Source: Elusimicrobiota bacterium (GTDB lineage: Bacteria; Elusimicrobiota; Elusimicrobia; UBA1565; UBA9628). Taken from it: DNA of 15,960 nucleotides. Within the stretch, counting starts at the first letter, position 1, and every line of letters starts with the position of its first letter. The notes under the pieces were generated by a model. It searched no databases. It had not been told where the DNA came from and worked only from the letters and a program-made list of their open reading frames with translations. Location of the stretch: positions 1-15,960 of the forward strand of contig JACQBB010000296.1 in assembly GCA_016194625.1 (NCBI GenBank), read 5' to 3'. The position numbers and the translations under genes were made by a program. This document shows, piece after piece, positions 1 through 6,935 of the stretch.

Positions 1-717
1 GCCGGTGTCCTTGGCCGCGAGCTTGACGCGCACGAGCTCGCGGAAGTCCTTGGCCGAGTCGATGGTCACGTGCTTCTCGGGGTTCGTCCACTGGTGGTGC
101 AGCAGGCCGAAGCCGGCCGAGCAGTCGGAGAACGCGGGGACGAAGATCGGCACGCCCTTGCGGAAGGCGGACAGGACGATCGAGTCCTTGACCTTCGCGC
201 GCTTCACCAGGTACTTGCCCATCTCCTCGAGGACCTCGCGGGACGAGTAGGGGCGCGGCTCCAGGCCGCCGACGATCTCGGCGATCGTGTTGTCGCACTC
301 GCCCAGCTCGTCCTCGTCGATGAAGGTGTCGTAGATGCGGTCGACGCGGGCGCCGCGCAGGGCCTTGTCGTCCACCCACTTCGAGCCCTTGTAGTGCTTG
401 TAGCCGAGCGCCTCGAAGAAGTCCTGGTCGACGATGTTGGCGCCGGTGGAGACGATCGCGTCCACCATGTTGCTCTCGATCATCTGCCAGACGATCTTCT
501 TCAGGCCGGCGGAGAACAGCGAGCCCGCCAGGCACAGGATGACCGAGCACTCCTTGTCGGCGAGCATGCGGTCGTAGATGTCGGAGGCGCGGGCGAGGTC
601 GCGGGCGGAGAACGCCATCTTCGAGTAGGCGTCGACGAGAGGGCGCGCGTCGAACTTGGTGATGTCGATGTGCTCGATCTGTTCCTTGAGAAGGTCCGAC
701 TTCTTGATGTTGGCCAT
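1..717 (-). CDS. Deoxyhypusine synthase-like protein (partial, 3' end outside window)
   Basis: The first 239 residues of a deoxyhypusine synthase (DHS) family protein; the reading frame is open to the window edge, so the C-terminus is missing. Visible family features are CLAGSLFSAGLKK near residues 62-74, the NAD-binding-type segment STGANIVDQDF at residues 90-100, and PIFVPAFSDCS further on. DHS enzymes move the aminobutyl group of spermidine, through an NAD-dependent step, onto a lysine of eIF5A. Bacteria have no standard eIF5A, and bacterial homologues are thought to act on small amines (for example making homospermidine) or on unknown acceptors. The catalytic lysine of the family lies in the missing part, so activity cannot be judged here. 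The ATG at 717 is chosen because AGGA lies 11 bases upstream (729-732) and the N-terminus looks complete. The gene is divergent from the 779-1918 gene across an AT-rich spacer. The family call is firm; the substrate is unknown. Confidence 0.88.
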   Translation of the reverse strand, partial: MANIKKSDLLKEQIEHIDITKFDARPLVDAYSKMAFSARDLARASDIYDRMLADKECSVILCLAGSLFSAGLKKIVWQMIESNMVDAIVSTGANIVDQDFFEALGYKHYKGSKWVDDKALRGARVDRIYDTFIDEDELGECDNTIAEIVGGLEPRPYSSREVLEEMGKYLVKRAKVKDSIVLSAFRKGVPIFVPAFSDCSAGFGLLHHQWTNPEKHVTIDSAKDFRELVRVKLAAKDTG

Positions 718-748
718 GTCGCTCGTTGTCCTACGACGGGGATGTGAG

Positions 749-770
749 GCGATTATTTTATAACATTGCG
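749..770. promoter_or_regulatory. AT-rich divergent promoter spacer
   Basis: The 61-base gap between two divergent starts (717 and 779) holds the only clear AT island in this part of the window, GATTATTTTATAAC at 751-764. On the plus strand TATAAC (759-764) matches five of six -10 consensus bases and would start transcription near 771, only about 8 bases before the ATG at 779. On the minus strand TAAAAT (760-755) is a usable -10 box. No good -35 box is visible in either direction, and the gene at 779 has no Shine-Dalgarno sequence. This is an inference from base composition and consensus only. Confidence 0.4.
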
Positions 771-778
771 TCGCGACG

Positions 779-1918
779 ATGACATCCTCCCTCGCGACGA
801 AGGTCCTGTGCGCGGCGCTCGCGCTCAGCCTGGCGGCCCCGGCGGCGGCCAAGCCCAAGCCGCGGTCGCTGAACTGGCGCATGCGCAAGAAGCCGGTCGT
901 GTCCACGGCGACGGTCGAGGGAGTCGAGCCGTCCTCCGGGAGCGTCCGCTCTTTCGAGGTCGCGGCCTCATCCGACGCGCCGACGCGCCTGATGGGGGGG
1001 CGCTGGACCCCAGAGGTCCGCGCCGCGATCGAGAAGCTCATCGCCGAGCGCGGCAGCCGCGCCCCGGGCTACGACCAGAAGGTCCCGCCGGTCGCCGTCC
1101 TGCCGTGGAGCGACGCCGCCGTCGCCGGCGACCCGGCCGAGCTGGTCTTCCTGCGCCTCGTGTCGGACGCGAAGTTCAAGGTCTCGGACGCGTGGTGGGA
1201 CATCGTGCCGATCGTCTACGGGCGCCAGCCGACGCGCGCCGCCTACGAGAGCTTCGTGTCCCTGTCGTCGGCCGTGTGGACGAGCCAGCCGGGCTACCAC
1301 GGCTGGCGCAAGGGCATGCTGACCAGCTACGTGGACCTGTGCCGGGGCGTCGGCCGCAAGGAGTGCCGCTCGTACCTGGCGCGGCTGTGGGCCGGCTGGC
1401 GCTTCGACGAGGCCGAGGAGTTCTCCAAGGAGACCTTGAGCGCGGAGAAGCGCCGCCCGGGCTCCTCCGAGGCGGTCCCCGGCGAGCCCGGCGACAAGGC
1501 GCCGCTGCACGCGCGCCGCGGCCTGCGCGTGATCCCCGAGATGCGCGACCTGTCGGCCAAGCTGCGCGCCTCCGGGTTCGACGTCTGGGTGATCGACGAC
1601 CTGCCGCAGCCGGTCCTGGCCGCCTCGGCGGCCGACTACGGCGTGGACCCGTCCCGGGTGTACGGCGTGCAGAACTCGACCGACGGCGCGCGCATGGGCG
1701 CCGACGTGCTCAAGCCGGTGCCCACGCGCGGGGGCAAGACCGAGATCGTCCAGAACCAGCTCGGCCGCCCGGCCGACCTGGTCGTCGGCCGCGACGCCGC
1801 CGACTTCGACGTGCTCAACTACGGCGACGGCCTGCGCGTCGTCCTGGACCTGGACCCGGAGCTCGTCAAGAAGGCCAAGGAGCGCGGCTGGCTCGTCCAG
1901 CGCGCGTTCGCGCGTTGA
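779..1918 (+). CDS. Secreted HAD phosphatase-like protein with degenerate active site
   Basis: 379 aa. Residues 1-24 form a Sec signal peptide (hydrophobic core CAALALSLAAP, cleavage probably after AAA), so the protein is exported. The mature part has the layout I associate with phosphoserine-phosphatase-like HAD proteins: a motif I position at 103-118 (PPVAVLPWSDAAVAGD), a helical cap around 120-245, a motif II position at 268-280 (FDVWVIDDLPQPV), a possible motif III lysine at K320 and a motif IV position at 335-346 (VVGRDAADFDVL). Family members normally read like FDxDxT, VSAS and GDSxxD there. Here the nucleophile Asp is P109, the second Asp is S111, the Thr is A113, and the first Asp of motif IV is R338; D342 is retained. 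The protein is therefore probably a non-catalytic pseudophosphatase. The frame is intact, so this is not a frameshifted gene. The ATG at 779 gives the signal peptide directly. The family assignment rests on motif spacing remembered from HAD proteins, without a database search. Confidence 0.6.
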   Translation: MTSSLATKVLCAALALSLAAPAAAKPKPRSLNWRMRKKPVVSTATVEGVEPSSGSVRSFEVAASSDAPTRLMGGRWTPEVRAAIEKLIAERGSRAPGYDQKVPPVAVLPWSDAAVAGDPAELVFLRLVSDAKFKVSDAWWDIVPIVYGRQPTRAAYESFVSLSSAVWTSQPGYHGWRKGMLTSYVDLCRGVGRKECRSYLARLWAGWRFDEAEEFSKETLSAEKRRPGSSEAVPGEPGDKAPLHARRGLRVIPEMRDLSAKLRASGFDVWVIDDLPQPVLAASAADYGVDPSRVYGVQNSTDGARMGADVLKPVPTRGGKTEIVQNQLGRPADLVVGRDAADFDVLNYGDGLRVVLDLDPELVKKAKERGWLVQRAFAR

Positions 1919-1944
1919 CAGCCCCGCCGCCCATGCGGTAGAGT
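1915..1944 (+). promoter_or_regulatory. Sigma-70-type promoter of the 1973-6369 operon
   Basis: A perfect -35 hexamer TTGACA (1915-1920) is followed by an 18-base spacer and TAGAGT (1939-1944), four of six matches to the -10 consensus. Transcription would start near 1951, leaving a leader of about 20 bases that contains the AAGGAGAG Shine-Dalgarno sequence at 1961-1968. The -35 box overlaps the TGA stop (1916-1918) of the upstream gene, so the promoter uses coding sequence. It suggests that the following four genes are transcribed separately from the pseudophosphatase-like gene. Confidence 0.55.
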
Positions 1945-1972
1945 GCCTTCCCGCGCCGAGAAGGAGAGTCCC

Positions 1973-2281
1973 ATGCCCGAGAAGTCCAAGACCGAGTACG
2001 AGATCGGCGACCTCTTCGTCACCGAGACCGCGATCACCGTCAAGCTGATGCCCAGCCGCAAGAGCGGCACCCACCCGATCCGGTGGTTCGCCAAGCAGGG
2101 CGGCGTCACCAACGTCCGCGCCGCGGCGAAGGACATCCAGTTCCTCGTCGGCAAGATCCAGGGGGCCAAGCGCATCGTGCGCGGCCTCACCGTGACCACC
2201 GACCTCGGCCTCGACACCGACCTGGTGGCGACGCGCCTCACCGAAGCGGTCAAGAAGGCCGGCTTCGAAGTCCTCGCGTGA
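1973..2281 (+). CDS. Hypothetical protein, 102 aa
   Basis: I do not recognise this family. It is a soluble-looking 102-aa protein with no signal peptide or membrane span. A charged N-terminus (MPEKSKTEYEIGDLF) is followed by a probable beta strand, a central basic part (SRKSGTHPIRWFAKQGG), a helix around AAAKDIQFLVGKIQ and a C-terminal helix ending in AVKKAGFEVLA. The alpha/beta alternation suggests one small compact domain. The ATG at 1973 is chosen over an in-frame GTG at 1943 because AAGGAGAG lies at 1961-1968, at ideal distance, and the GTG falls inside the predicted -10 box. Its stop TGA (2279-2281) overlaps the GTG start of the short-chain dehydrogenase as GTGA, so the two are probably translationally coupled. 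It is the first gene of the SDR-ALDH-ABC exporter operon. Confidence 0.8.
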   Translation: MPEKSKTEYEIGDLFVTETAITVKLMPSRKSGTHPIRWFAKQGGVTNVRAAAKDIQFLVGKIQGAKRIVRGLTVTTDLGLDTDLVATRLTEAVKKAGFEVLA

Positions 2282-3051
2282 GCGGCCGACTCGACGGGAA
2301 GGTCGTCCTCATCACCGGCGCCGGCTCCGGCATGGGCCGCGCCGCCTCCGTGAAGTTCGCGCAGGAAGGGGCGAAGATCGTCGCCTGCGACCTGGACCTC
2401 GACGCGGTCCGCGAGACCGTCGCGATGGTGGAGGCCGCCGGCGGCCGCGCGCTCGCCGCGCGCGCCGACGTCTCCAAGGAAGCGGACGTGAAGGAGGTCG
2501 TGAAGGCCGGCGTGAAGGCCTACGGCAAGCTCGACGTCCTCTACAACAACGCCGGCATCTTCCCGTCGGCCGACCACTCGGTGGTGGACACCGAGGAGGC
2601 CGTCTGGGACAAGGTCCTGGCGGTCAACGTGAAGGGCGTCTACCTCGTCTGCAAGCACGGCATCCCGGAGCTGCTCGCCGCGGGCGGCGGCTCGGTGATC
2701 AACGTGGCCTCGTTCGTCGCGCTCGTCGGCTGCTCGGTCCCGCAGGACGCCTACACGGCCTCGAAGGGCGCGGTGATCGCGCTGACGAAGTCGCTGGCGG
2801 TCCAGTTCGGCCCCAAGAAGATCCGCGCCAACGCGATCTGCCCCGGTCCCATCGAGACGCCGCTGCTGTCGGCGTGGCTGTTCAAGGAGCCCGCGGAGAA
2901 GGCCAAGCGCCTGAACCGCATCCCGATGGGCCGCTTCGGCAAGTCCGAGGACATCGTCAACACCGCGCTGTACCTCGCCAGCGACGAGTCGTCGTGGACG
3001 AACGGCGCCGCCCTCGTCGTCGACGGCGGCATCACCTCGAACTACTTCTAA
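2278..3051 (+). CDS. Short-chain dehydrogenase/reductase (SDR family)
   Basis: 257 aa, the usual length of a classical SDR. Key motifs are all present: the nucleotide-binding TGAGSGMG at residues 13-20, NNAG at 90-93, N117, the catalytic S145, Y159 and K163 (YTASK), and the C-terminal PG..TP stretch near 189-195. An acidic D38 at the end of the second beta strand favours NAD(H) over NADP(H). The enzyme should be a cytoplasmic NAD-dependent alcohol/ketone oxidoreductase of the FabG-like type; the substrate cannot be read from the sequence. The start is GTG 2278, which overlaps the upstream stop by four bases and places the Rossmann glycine motif at the expected distance from the N-terminus. 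An aldehyde dehydrogenase begins 16 bases after its stop, which suggests consecutive oxidation of an alcohol to an aldehyde to an acid. It is unlikely to be the essential FabG of fatty-acid synthesis, since no fab genes are near. Confidence 0.93.
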   Translation: MSGRLDGKVVLITGAGSGMGRAASVKFAQEGAKIVACDLDLDAVRETVAMVEAAGGRALAARADVSKEADVKEVVKAGVKAYGKLDVLYNNAGIFPSADHSVVDTEEAVWDKVLAVNVKGVYLVCKHGIPELLAAGGGSVINVASFVALVGCSVPQDAYTASKGAVIALTKSLAVQFGPKKIRANAICPGPIETPLLSAWLFKEPAEKAKRLNRIPMGRFGKSEDIVNTALYLASDESSWTNGAALVVDGGITSNYF

Positions 3052-3067
3052 GGCCCCGGAGGGCGTC

Positions 3068-4504
3068 ATGCTCACCAAACTCTGGATCGACGGCAAGGCC
3101 GTCCCCGCCGCGCTGGGCGAGACCTACGACGTCCTGAACCCCGCCGACGGAAAGGTCCTGGCGAAGGTCGCCCAGGGCGGCTTCGAGGACATCGACGCGG
3201 CGGTGCGCGCGGCGGCCGCGGCGGCGTCGGGCCCGTGGGGGCGCATGAGCGCCCGCGCGCGCGGCAAGGTGATGCTCGAGATCGCGCGCCTCATCCGCGA
3301 GCACGCCGACGAGCTGGCCCTGCTCGAGACGCGCAACGCCGGCAAGCCGCTGGCCGACTCGCGCGACGAGGTCGGCCTGGCCGCCGACGTGTTCGAGTAC
3401 TACGCCGGCGCGGCCAACAAGCATTTCGGCGAGACCATCCCCGTCGGCGCGGCCGGCCTGGACTTCACGCTGCGCGAGCCTGTCGGCGTGTGCGGCCTGA
3501 TCGTGCCCTGGAACTTCCCGCTCGTCATCGCGACCTGGAAGCTCGGGCCCGCGCTCGCCTGCGGCAACACGATGGTGCTCAAGCCCGCGGCCGAGACCCC
3601 GCTTACCGCCCTGCGCCTGGCCGAGCTGTGCGCCGAGGCGGGCCTTCCCGACGGCGTGCTGAACGTGGTCCCCGGCCCGGGGCCCGGCTGCGGCTCCGCG
3701 CTCGTCGAGCATCCGCTGGTGCGCAAGGTCTCGTTCACGGGCTCGACGCCCGTCGGCACGGGCATCATGAGGGCCGCGGCCGACTCGCTCAAGCGCGTGT
3801 CGCTGGAGCTGGGCGGCAAGTCGCCCAACATCGTGTTCGACGACGCCGACCTGGACCTGGCCGTCGAGAAGTCGGTGTGGTCGGTGTTCGGCAACGCCGG
3901 CCAGGACTGCTGCGCGCGCAGCCGCGCGCTGGTCCACCGCAAGGTCTACGACAAGTTCGTGTCCGCGTTCGTCGCGCGCGCCAAGAAGATCGTCGTCGGC
4001 CATCCCGAGAAGAAGGGCGTGCAGGTCGGCCCGCTGATCTCCAACCGCCAGCTCGAGCGCGTGTGCCGCTACCTCGACGTCGGCGAGACCGAGGGCGCCG
4101 AGCTGCTGTGCGGCGGCAAGCGCCTGCACGGCCCGCTCGCGAAGGGCTTCTTCGTCTCGCCCGCGGTGTTCGCGAAGACCTCCCCCGAGATGCAGATCGT
4201 CCGCGAGGAGATCTTCGGGCCCGTCGTCGCGTTCCTGCCGTTCAAGGACGAGGAGGACGCGGTCCGTCTCGCCAACGACTCCTCGTACGGGCTCTCGGGC
4301 TCGCTGTGGACGCGCGACGTCGGCCGCGTCCTGCGCATGAGCCGCGCCATCCAGACCGGCGTGCTCTCGGTGAACACCAGCTCCAGCGTCCACCTGGAGG
4401 CGCCCTTCGGCGGCTACAAGTCCTCCGGCGTCGGCCGCGAGCTCGGCCTCAAGGCGCTCGACCTCTACACCGAGGTCAAGAACGTCTTCGTCTCGAGCCT
4501 GTAG
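3068..4504 (+). CDS. NAD(P)-dependent aldehyde dehydrogenase
   Basis: 478 aa, close to the typical 480-500 residues of the ALDH superfamily. Visible motifs are PWNFPL (147-152), GNTMVLKPA (166-174), the coenzyme-binding SFTGSTPVG (222-230), the general base E247 in LELGGKSPN, the nucleophile C281 in GQDCCA, and EEIFGPV later. It oxidises an aldehyde to its carboxylic acid in the cytoplasm. The overall pattern resembles betaine-aldehyde, aminobutyraldehyde and phenylacetaldehyde-type enzymes, but substrate choice cannot be settled by eye. GGAGG at 3058-3062 supports the ATG at 3068. It sits between an SDR, the likely upstream oxidation step, and an ABC exporter that starts 11 bases after its stop. 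With a DHS-like gene near by, an amino-aldehyde from polyamine breakdown is one possible substrate; that is only an inference. Confidence 0.95.
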   Translation: MLTKLWIDGKAVPAALGETYDVLNPADGKVLAKVAQGGFEDIDAAVRAAAAAASGPWGRMSARARGKVMLEIARLIREHADELALLETRNAGKPLADSRDEVGLAADVFEYYAGAANKHFGETIPVGAAGLDFTLREPVGVCGLIVPWNFPLVIATWKLGPALACGNTMVLKPAAETPLTALRLAELCAEAGLPDGVLNVVPGPGPGCGSALVEHPLVRKVSFTGSTPVGTGIMRAAADSLKRVSLELGGKSPNIVFDDADLDLAVEKSVWSVFGNAGQDCCARSRALVHRKVYDKFVSAFVARAKKIVVGHPEKKGVQVGPLISNRQLERVCRYLDVGETEGAELLCGGKRLHGPLAKGFFVSPAVFAKTSPEMQIVREEIFGPVVAFLPFKDEEDAVRLANDSSYGLSGSLWTRDVGRVLRMSRAIQTGVLSVNTSSSVHLEAPFGGYKSSGVGRELGLKALDLYTEVKNVFVSSL

Positions 4505-4515
4505 GCCGCGCTCGC

Positions 4516-6369
4516 GTGACGATCCGCGCGCACGACGCGTACAAGGACAAGGGCTGGCGCGAGCGCTGGAGCGAGGCGCGCGAGGCGCTCGCCAACGTGC
4601 CGCGCGCGTTCAAGCTCCTCTGGGAGGCGGCGCCCGCCGAGACGACCGGCTTCGCCGCGATCACGGTGATCGACGCGGCGTTCCCGGCGGCGCAGGCCTG
4701 GGCGGGGAAGATGATCCTCGACGGCGTGGTCCTCGCGCTGAAGACCGGCCTCTCGCCCGCCGACGGCGCGCGCTCGGTCGCGCCGTGGCTGCTGTTCGAG
4801 TTCGTCCTCGTGGTCGCCAAGGAGGTCGCCGGGCGCGGGCGCTCGCTCGCGCGCGGCCTCATCGACCTGCGCCTGGGCTACCTGGTCACCGGCAGCATCG
4901 TGCGCAAGGCGCTGACGCTCGACATGCGCTGGTTCGAGGACCCGGCGTTCTACGACAAGCTGCAGAACGCCCGGCGCCAGTCCGAGTACCGGGCGATGGC
5001 CGTCGTGGACAACGGCTTCTACGCGCTGCAGAACGCGCTGTCGCTGGTCTCCTTACTGGTCATCCTGCTCGCGTTCAACCCGTGGGTGGCGCTGGCGCTG
5101 TGCGCGGCGGGCATCCCGGCGTTCATCGTGCAGACGCGCTACAGCCGTCTCGAGTTCCGCCTGCAGACCTGGCGCGCGCCCGAGACGCGCGAGATGAACT
5201 ACATCGAGCAGCTGCTGACGATGGACGACGCGGTCAAGGAAGTGAAGCTGTTCGAGCTGGGCGAGCCGCTGCTCAAGGACCACGCCGCGACCTTCCGACG
5301 GGCGTTCGACGAGGACGCCGCGCTCGCGCGCGCCCGCTCGCTGTACGGCGTGCTGTGGGGGACGCTGTCCATCGCCGCCTACTACGGCGCCTGGGTGTGG
5401 GTGATCATGCGCACCGTCGCCGGCGCGCTGACGCTCGGCGGGATGACCTTCTACCTGACGCTGTTCAGCCAGAGCCAGGGCGCGTTCCAGGGCCTGCTCG
5501 ACAACGTGGGCCGCCTGTTCGAGAACGGCCTGTTCCTCAAGAACCTCTTCGACTTCCTAGGGCTCCAGCCGAAACAGGCCTCCCGGCTGACCGATCCGCG
5601 GCCGCCCGAGGACCCGTCGCGCGGCATCGAGTTCGAGGGCGTGTGGTTCCGCTATCCGAACGGCGAGCGCTGGGTGCTGGAGGACTTCTCGCTCAAGATC
5701 CGCCCCGGCGAGAAGCTCGCGCTCGTGGGCGAGAACGGGGCGGGCAAGACGACCTTGATCAAGCTGCTGACGCGCCTGTACGAGCCCGAGAAGGGCCGCG
5801 TGCTGCTGCACGGCGTGGACCTGCGCCACTTCCCCGCCGAGGAGCTGCACCGCCGCATCGGCGCGATCTTCCAGGACTTCGTCCGCTACCAGCGCACGCT
5901 CGGCGAGAACATCGCCTACGGCGCCGTCGAGCGCGCCGGCGACGCGGCCGCGGTCGAGTCGGCCGCGAGGCGCAGCGGCGCCGACGAGGTCGCCGCCGGG
6001 CTCGCGCACGGCTACGGCACGCGCCTGGGCCGCTGGTTCGACGACGGTCACGACCTGTCCGGCGGCCAGTGGCAGAAGGTCGCGCTCGGCCGCGCCTTCA
6101 TGCGCGACGGCGAGGTGCTGATCCTCGACGAGCCGACCTCGTCGCTCGACGCCGAGGCCGAGGCCGCGGTGTTCGAGCGCTTCAAGACGCTCGCCGCCGG
6201 CAAGACCGCCCTGCTCGTCTCGCACCGCTTCAGCACGGTGCGCATGGCCGACCGCATCCTCGTCCTCAAGCACGGCAAGGTCGAGGAGCTCGGCTCCCAC
6301 GACGAGCTGGTCGCGCGCGGCGGCACCTACGCCCGGCTGTTCGAGCTCCAGGCCCGCGGCTACCGCTGA
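4516..6369 (+). CDS. ABC transporter, fused permease and ATPase (exporter half-transporter)
   Basis: 617 aa. The N-terminal half carries about six membrane spans (around FAAITVIDAAF, WLLFEFVLVVAKEV, a long hydrophobic pair near NALSLVSLLVILLAF, and a pair near TLSIAAYYGAWVWV). The C-terminal half is an ATPase with Walker A GENGAGKTT (405-413, K411), a Q-loop in IFQDFVRY, signature LSGGQ starting at 514, Walker B LILDEP (D538, E539), a D-loop SSLDA and the switch H570. This is the type IV (MsbA-like) exporter layout, which works as a dimer and pumps a substrate out of the cytoplasm. The substrate is unknown; IFQDFVRY-type exporters are often found with small-molecule or peptide export. The start is GTG 4516: no Shine-Dalgarno is clear, but the next in-frame ATG would remove the first membrane span. 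Its 3' end overlaps the convergent acetyltransferase gene by 10 bases. Confidence 0.94.
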   Translation: MTIRAHDAYKDKGWRERWSEAREALANVPRAFKLLWEAAPAETTGFAAITVIDAAFPAAQAWAGKMILDGVVLALKTGLSPADGARSVAPWLLFEFVLVVAKEVAGRGRSLARGLIDLRLGYLVTGSIVRKALTLDMRWFEDPAFYDKLQNARRQSEYRAMAVVDNGFYALQNALSLVSLLVILLAFNPWVALALCAAGIPAFIVQTRYSRLEFRLQTWRAPETREMNYIEQLLTMDDAVKEVKLFELGEPLLKDHAATFRRAFDEDAALARARSLYGVLWGTLSIAAYYGAWVWVIMRTVAGALTLGGMTFYLTLFSQSQGAFQGLLDNVGRLFENGLFLKNLFDFLGLQPKQASRLTDPRPPEDPSRGIEFEGVWFRYPNGERWVLEDFSLKIRPGEKLALVGENGAGKTTLIKLLTRLYEPEKGRVLLHGVDLRHFPAEELHRRIGAIFQDFVRYQRTLGENIAYGAVERAGDAAAVESAARRSGADEVAAGLAHGYGTRLGRWFDDGHDLSGGQWQKVALGRAFMRDGEVLILDEPTSSLDAEAEAAVFERFKTLAAGKTALLVSHRFSTVRMADRILVLKHGKVEELGSHDELVARGGTYARLFELQARGYR

Positions 6370-6935
6370 AAGGTCCAGAACGGCGGCCGCGACGGGGAGC
6401 GGACCTCGGCGCGGCGGCGGAAGCCGAGATGCTCGTACCACGACGCGTTGTCGAGCGTGAAGGTCTCGAGATAGAGAGGGCGTCCGGTTTTGAGCGCGTC
6501 GTTGACCAGCGCGCCGCCGACGCCGCGGCCCTGGGTGGCGGGGTGCACGGCGACCAGATGCAGGTAGTCGTGGTCGGCGGGGCGCAGGCTCTCGACGGCG
6601 TCGATGAGCGCCAGGCACCTCAGCAGAGCGGCCGGATCGGCGGCCAGCCACGCCAGTCCGCGCGCCTGGCCCAGCCAGTCGCGCAGCCGCGGCGCGCGGG
6701 CGCCGGCGGGCAGCGCCGCCGCGACGCCGACGAGCGCGCCCTCGTCGAAGGCGCCGCGCACGCGCCCGCCGGCGGCGGCGTCCACGCGCAGCAGCGCTTC
6801 GAGGAGCGACGGCAGCCGCAAGCGGCGCGCGGCGTCGTCGGGGATCAGGTGGACGAAGCCGGGGTCGTCGCGGAAGGCGGCGGCGGCGAGCGCGGCGGCC
6901 AAAGTCAGCTCGTCGGGGACGAGGTCGCGGATCAC
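6360..6935 (-). CDS. GNAT-family N-acetyltransferase
   Basis: 191 aa. The GNAT core is clear in the second half: beta-4 LHLVAVHP (125-132), the acetyl-CoA pyrophosphate-binding loop QGRGVG (135-140) leading into helix ALVNDALK, then a strand YLETFT and the closing NASWYEHLGFRRR (163-175), a typical GNAT end with the conserved Tyr. It should transfer an acetyl group from acetyl-CoA to an amine in the cytoplasm; the acceptor cannot be named. The N-terminal half (DDPGFVHLIPDD) resembles GNATs of the puromycin/histone-acetyltransferase-like type. The start is GTG at 6935, which overlaps the TatD stop as GTGA, so it is translationally coupled to TatD. The stop TAG lies inside the end of the convergent ABC exporter gene, and no terminator hairpin is visible between the two. 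Confidence 0.9.
   Translation of the reverse strand: MIRDLVPDELTLAAALAAAAFRDDPGFVHLIPDDAARRLRLPSLLEALLRVDAAAGGRVRGAFDEGALVGVAAALPAGARAPRLRDWLGQARGLAWLAADPAALLRCLALIDAVESLRPADHDYLHLVAVHPATQGRGVGGALVNDALKTGRPLYLETFTLDNASWYEHLGFRRRAEVRSPSRPPFWTFQR

Noticed and set aside
70..747. Long plus-strand open frame opposite the DHS-like gene
   Set aside because: Low-complexity V/D/A/R/L composition typical of an antisense shadow in GC-rich DNA; the minus frame has clear family motifs.
1943..1972. Upstream GTG start for the 102-aa protein
   Set aside because: It lies inside the predicted -10 box and has no ribosome site; ATG 1973 has AAGGAGAG at ideal spacing.
1819..3096. 425-aa minus-strand frame, and other very long frames (3032-4393 minus, 3235-4515 plus, 4785-7163 plus, 12527-14605 minus, 14406-15767 minus)
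   Set aside because: They are rich in R, G, A, D and H with no domain, overlap recognised genes and arise because GC-rich third positions suppress stop codons.
6360..6369. Shared bidirectional terminator between the ABC exporter and GNAT genes
   Set aside because: The genes overlap by 10 bases and no inverted repeat with a T run is visible on either side.
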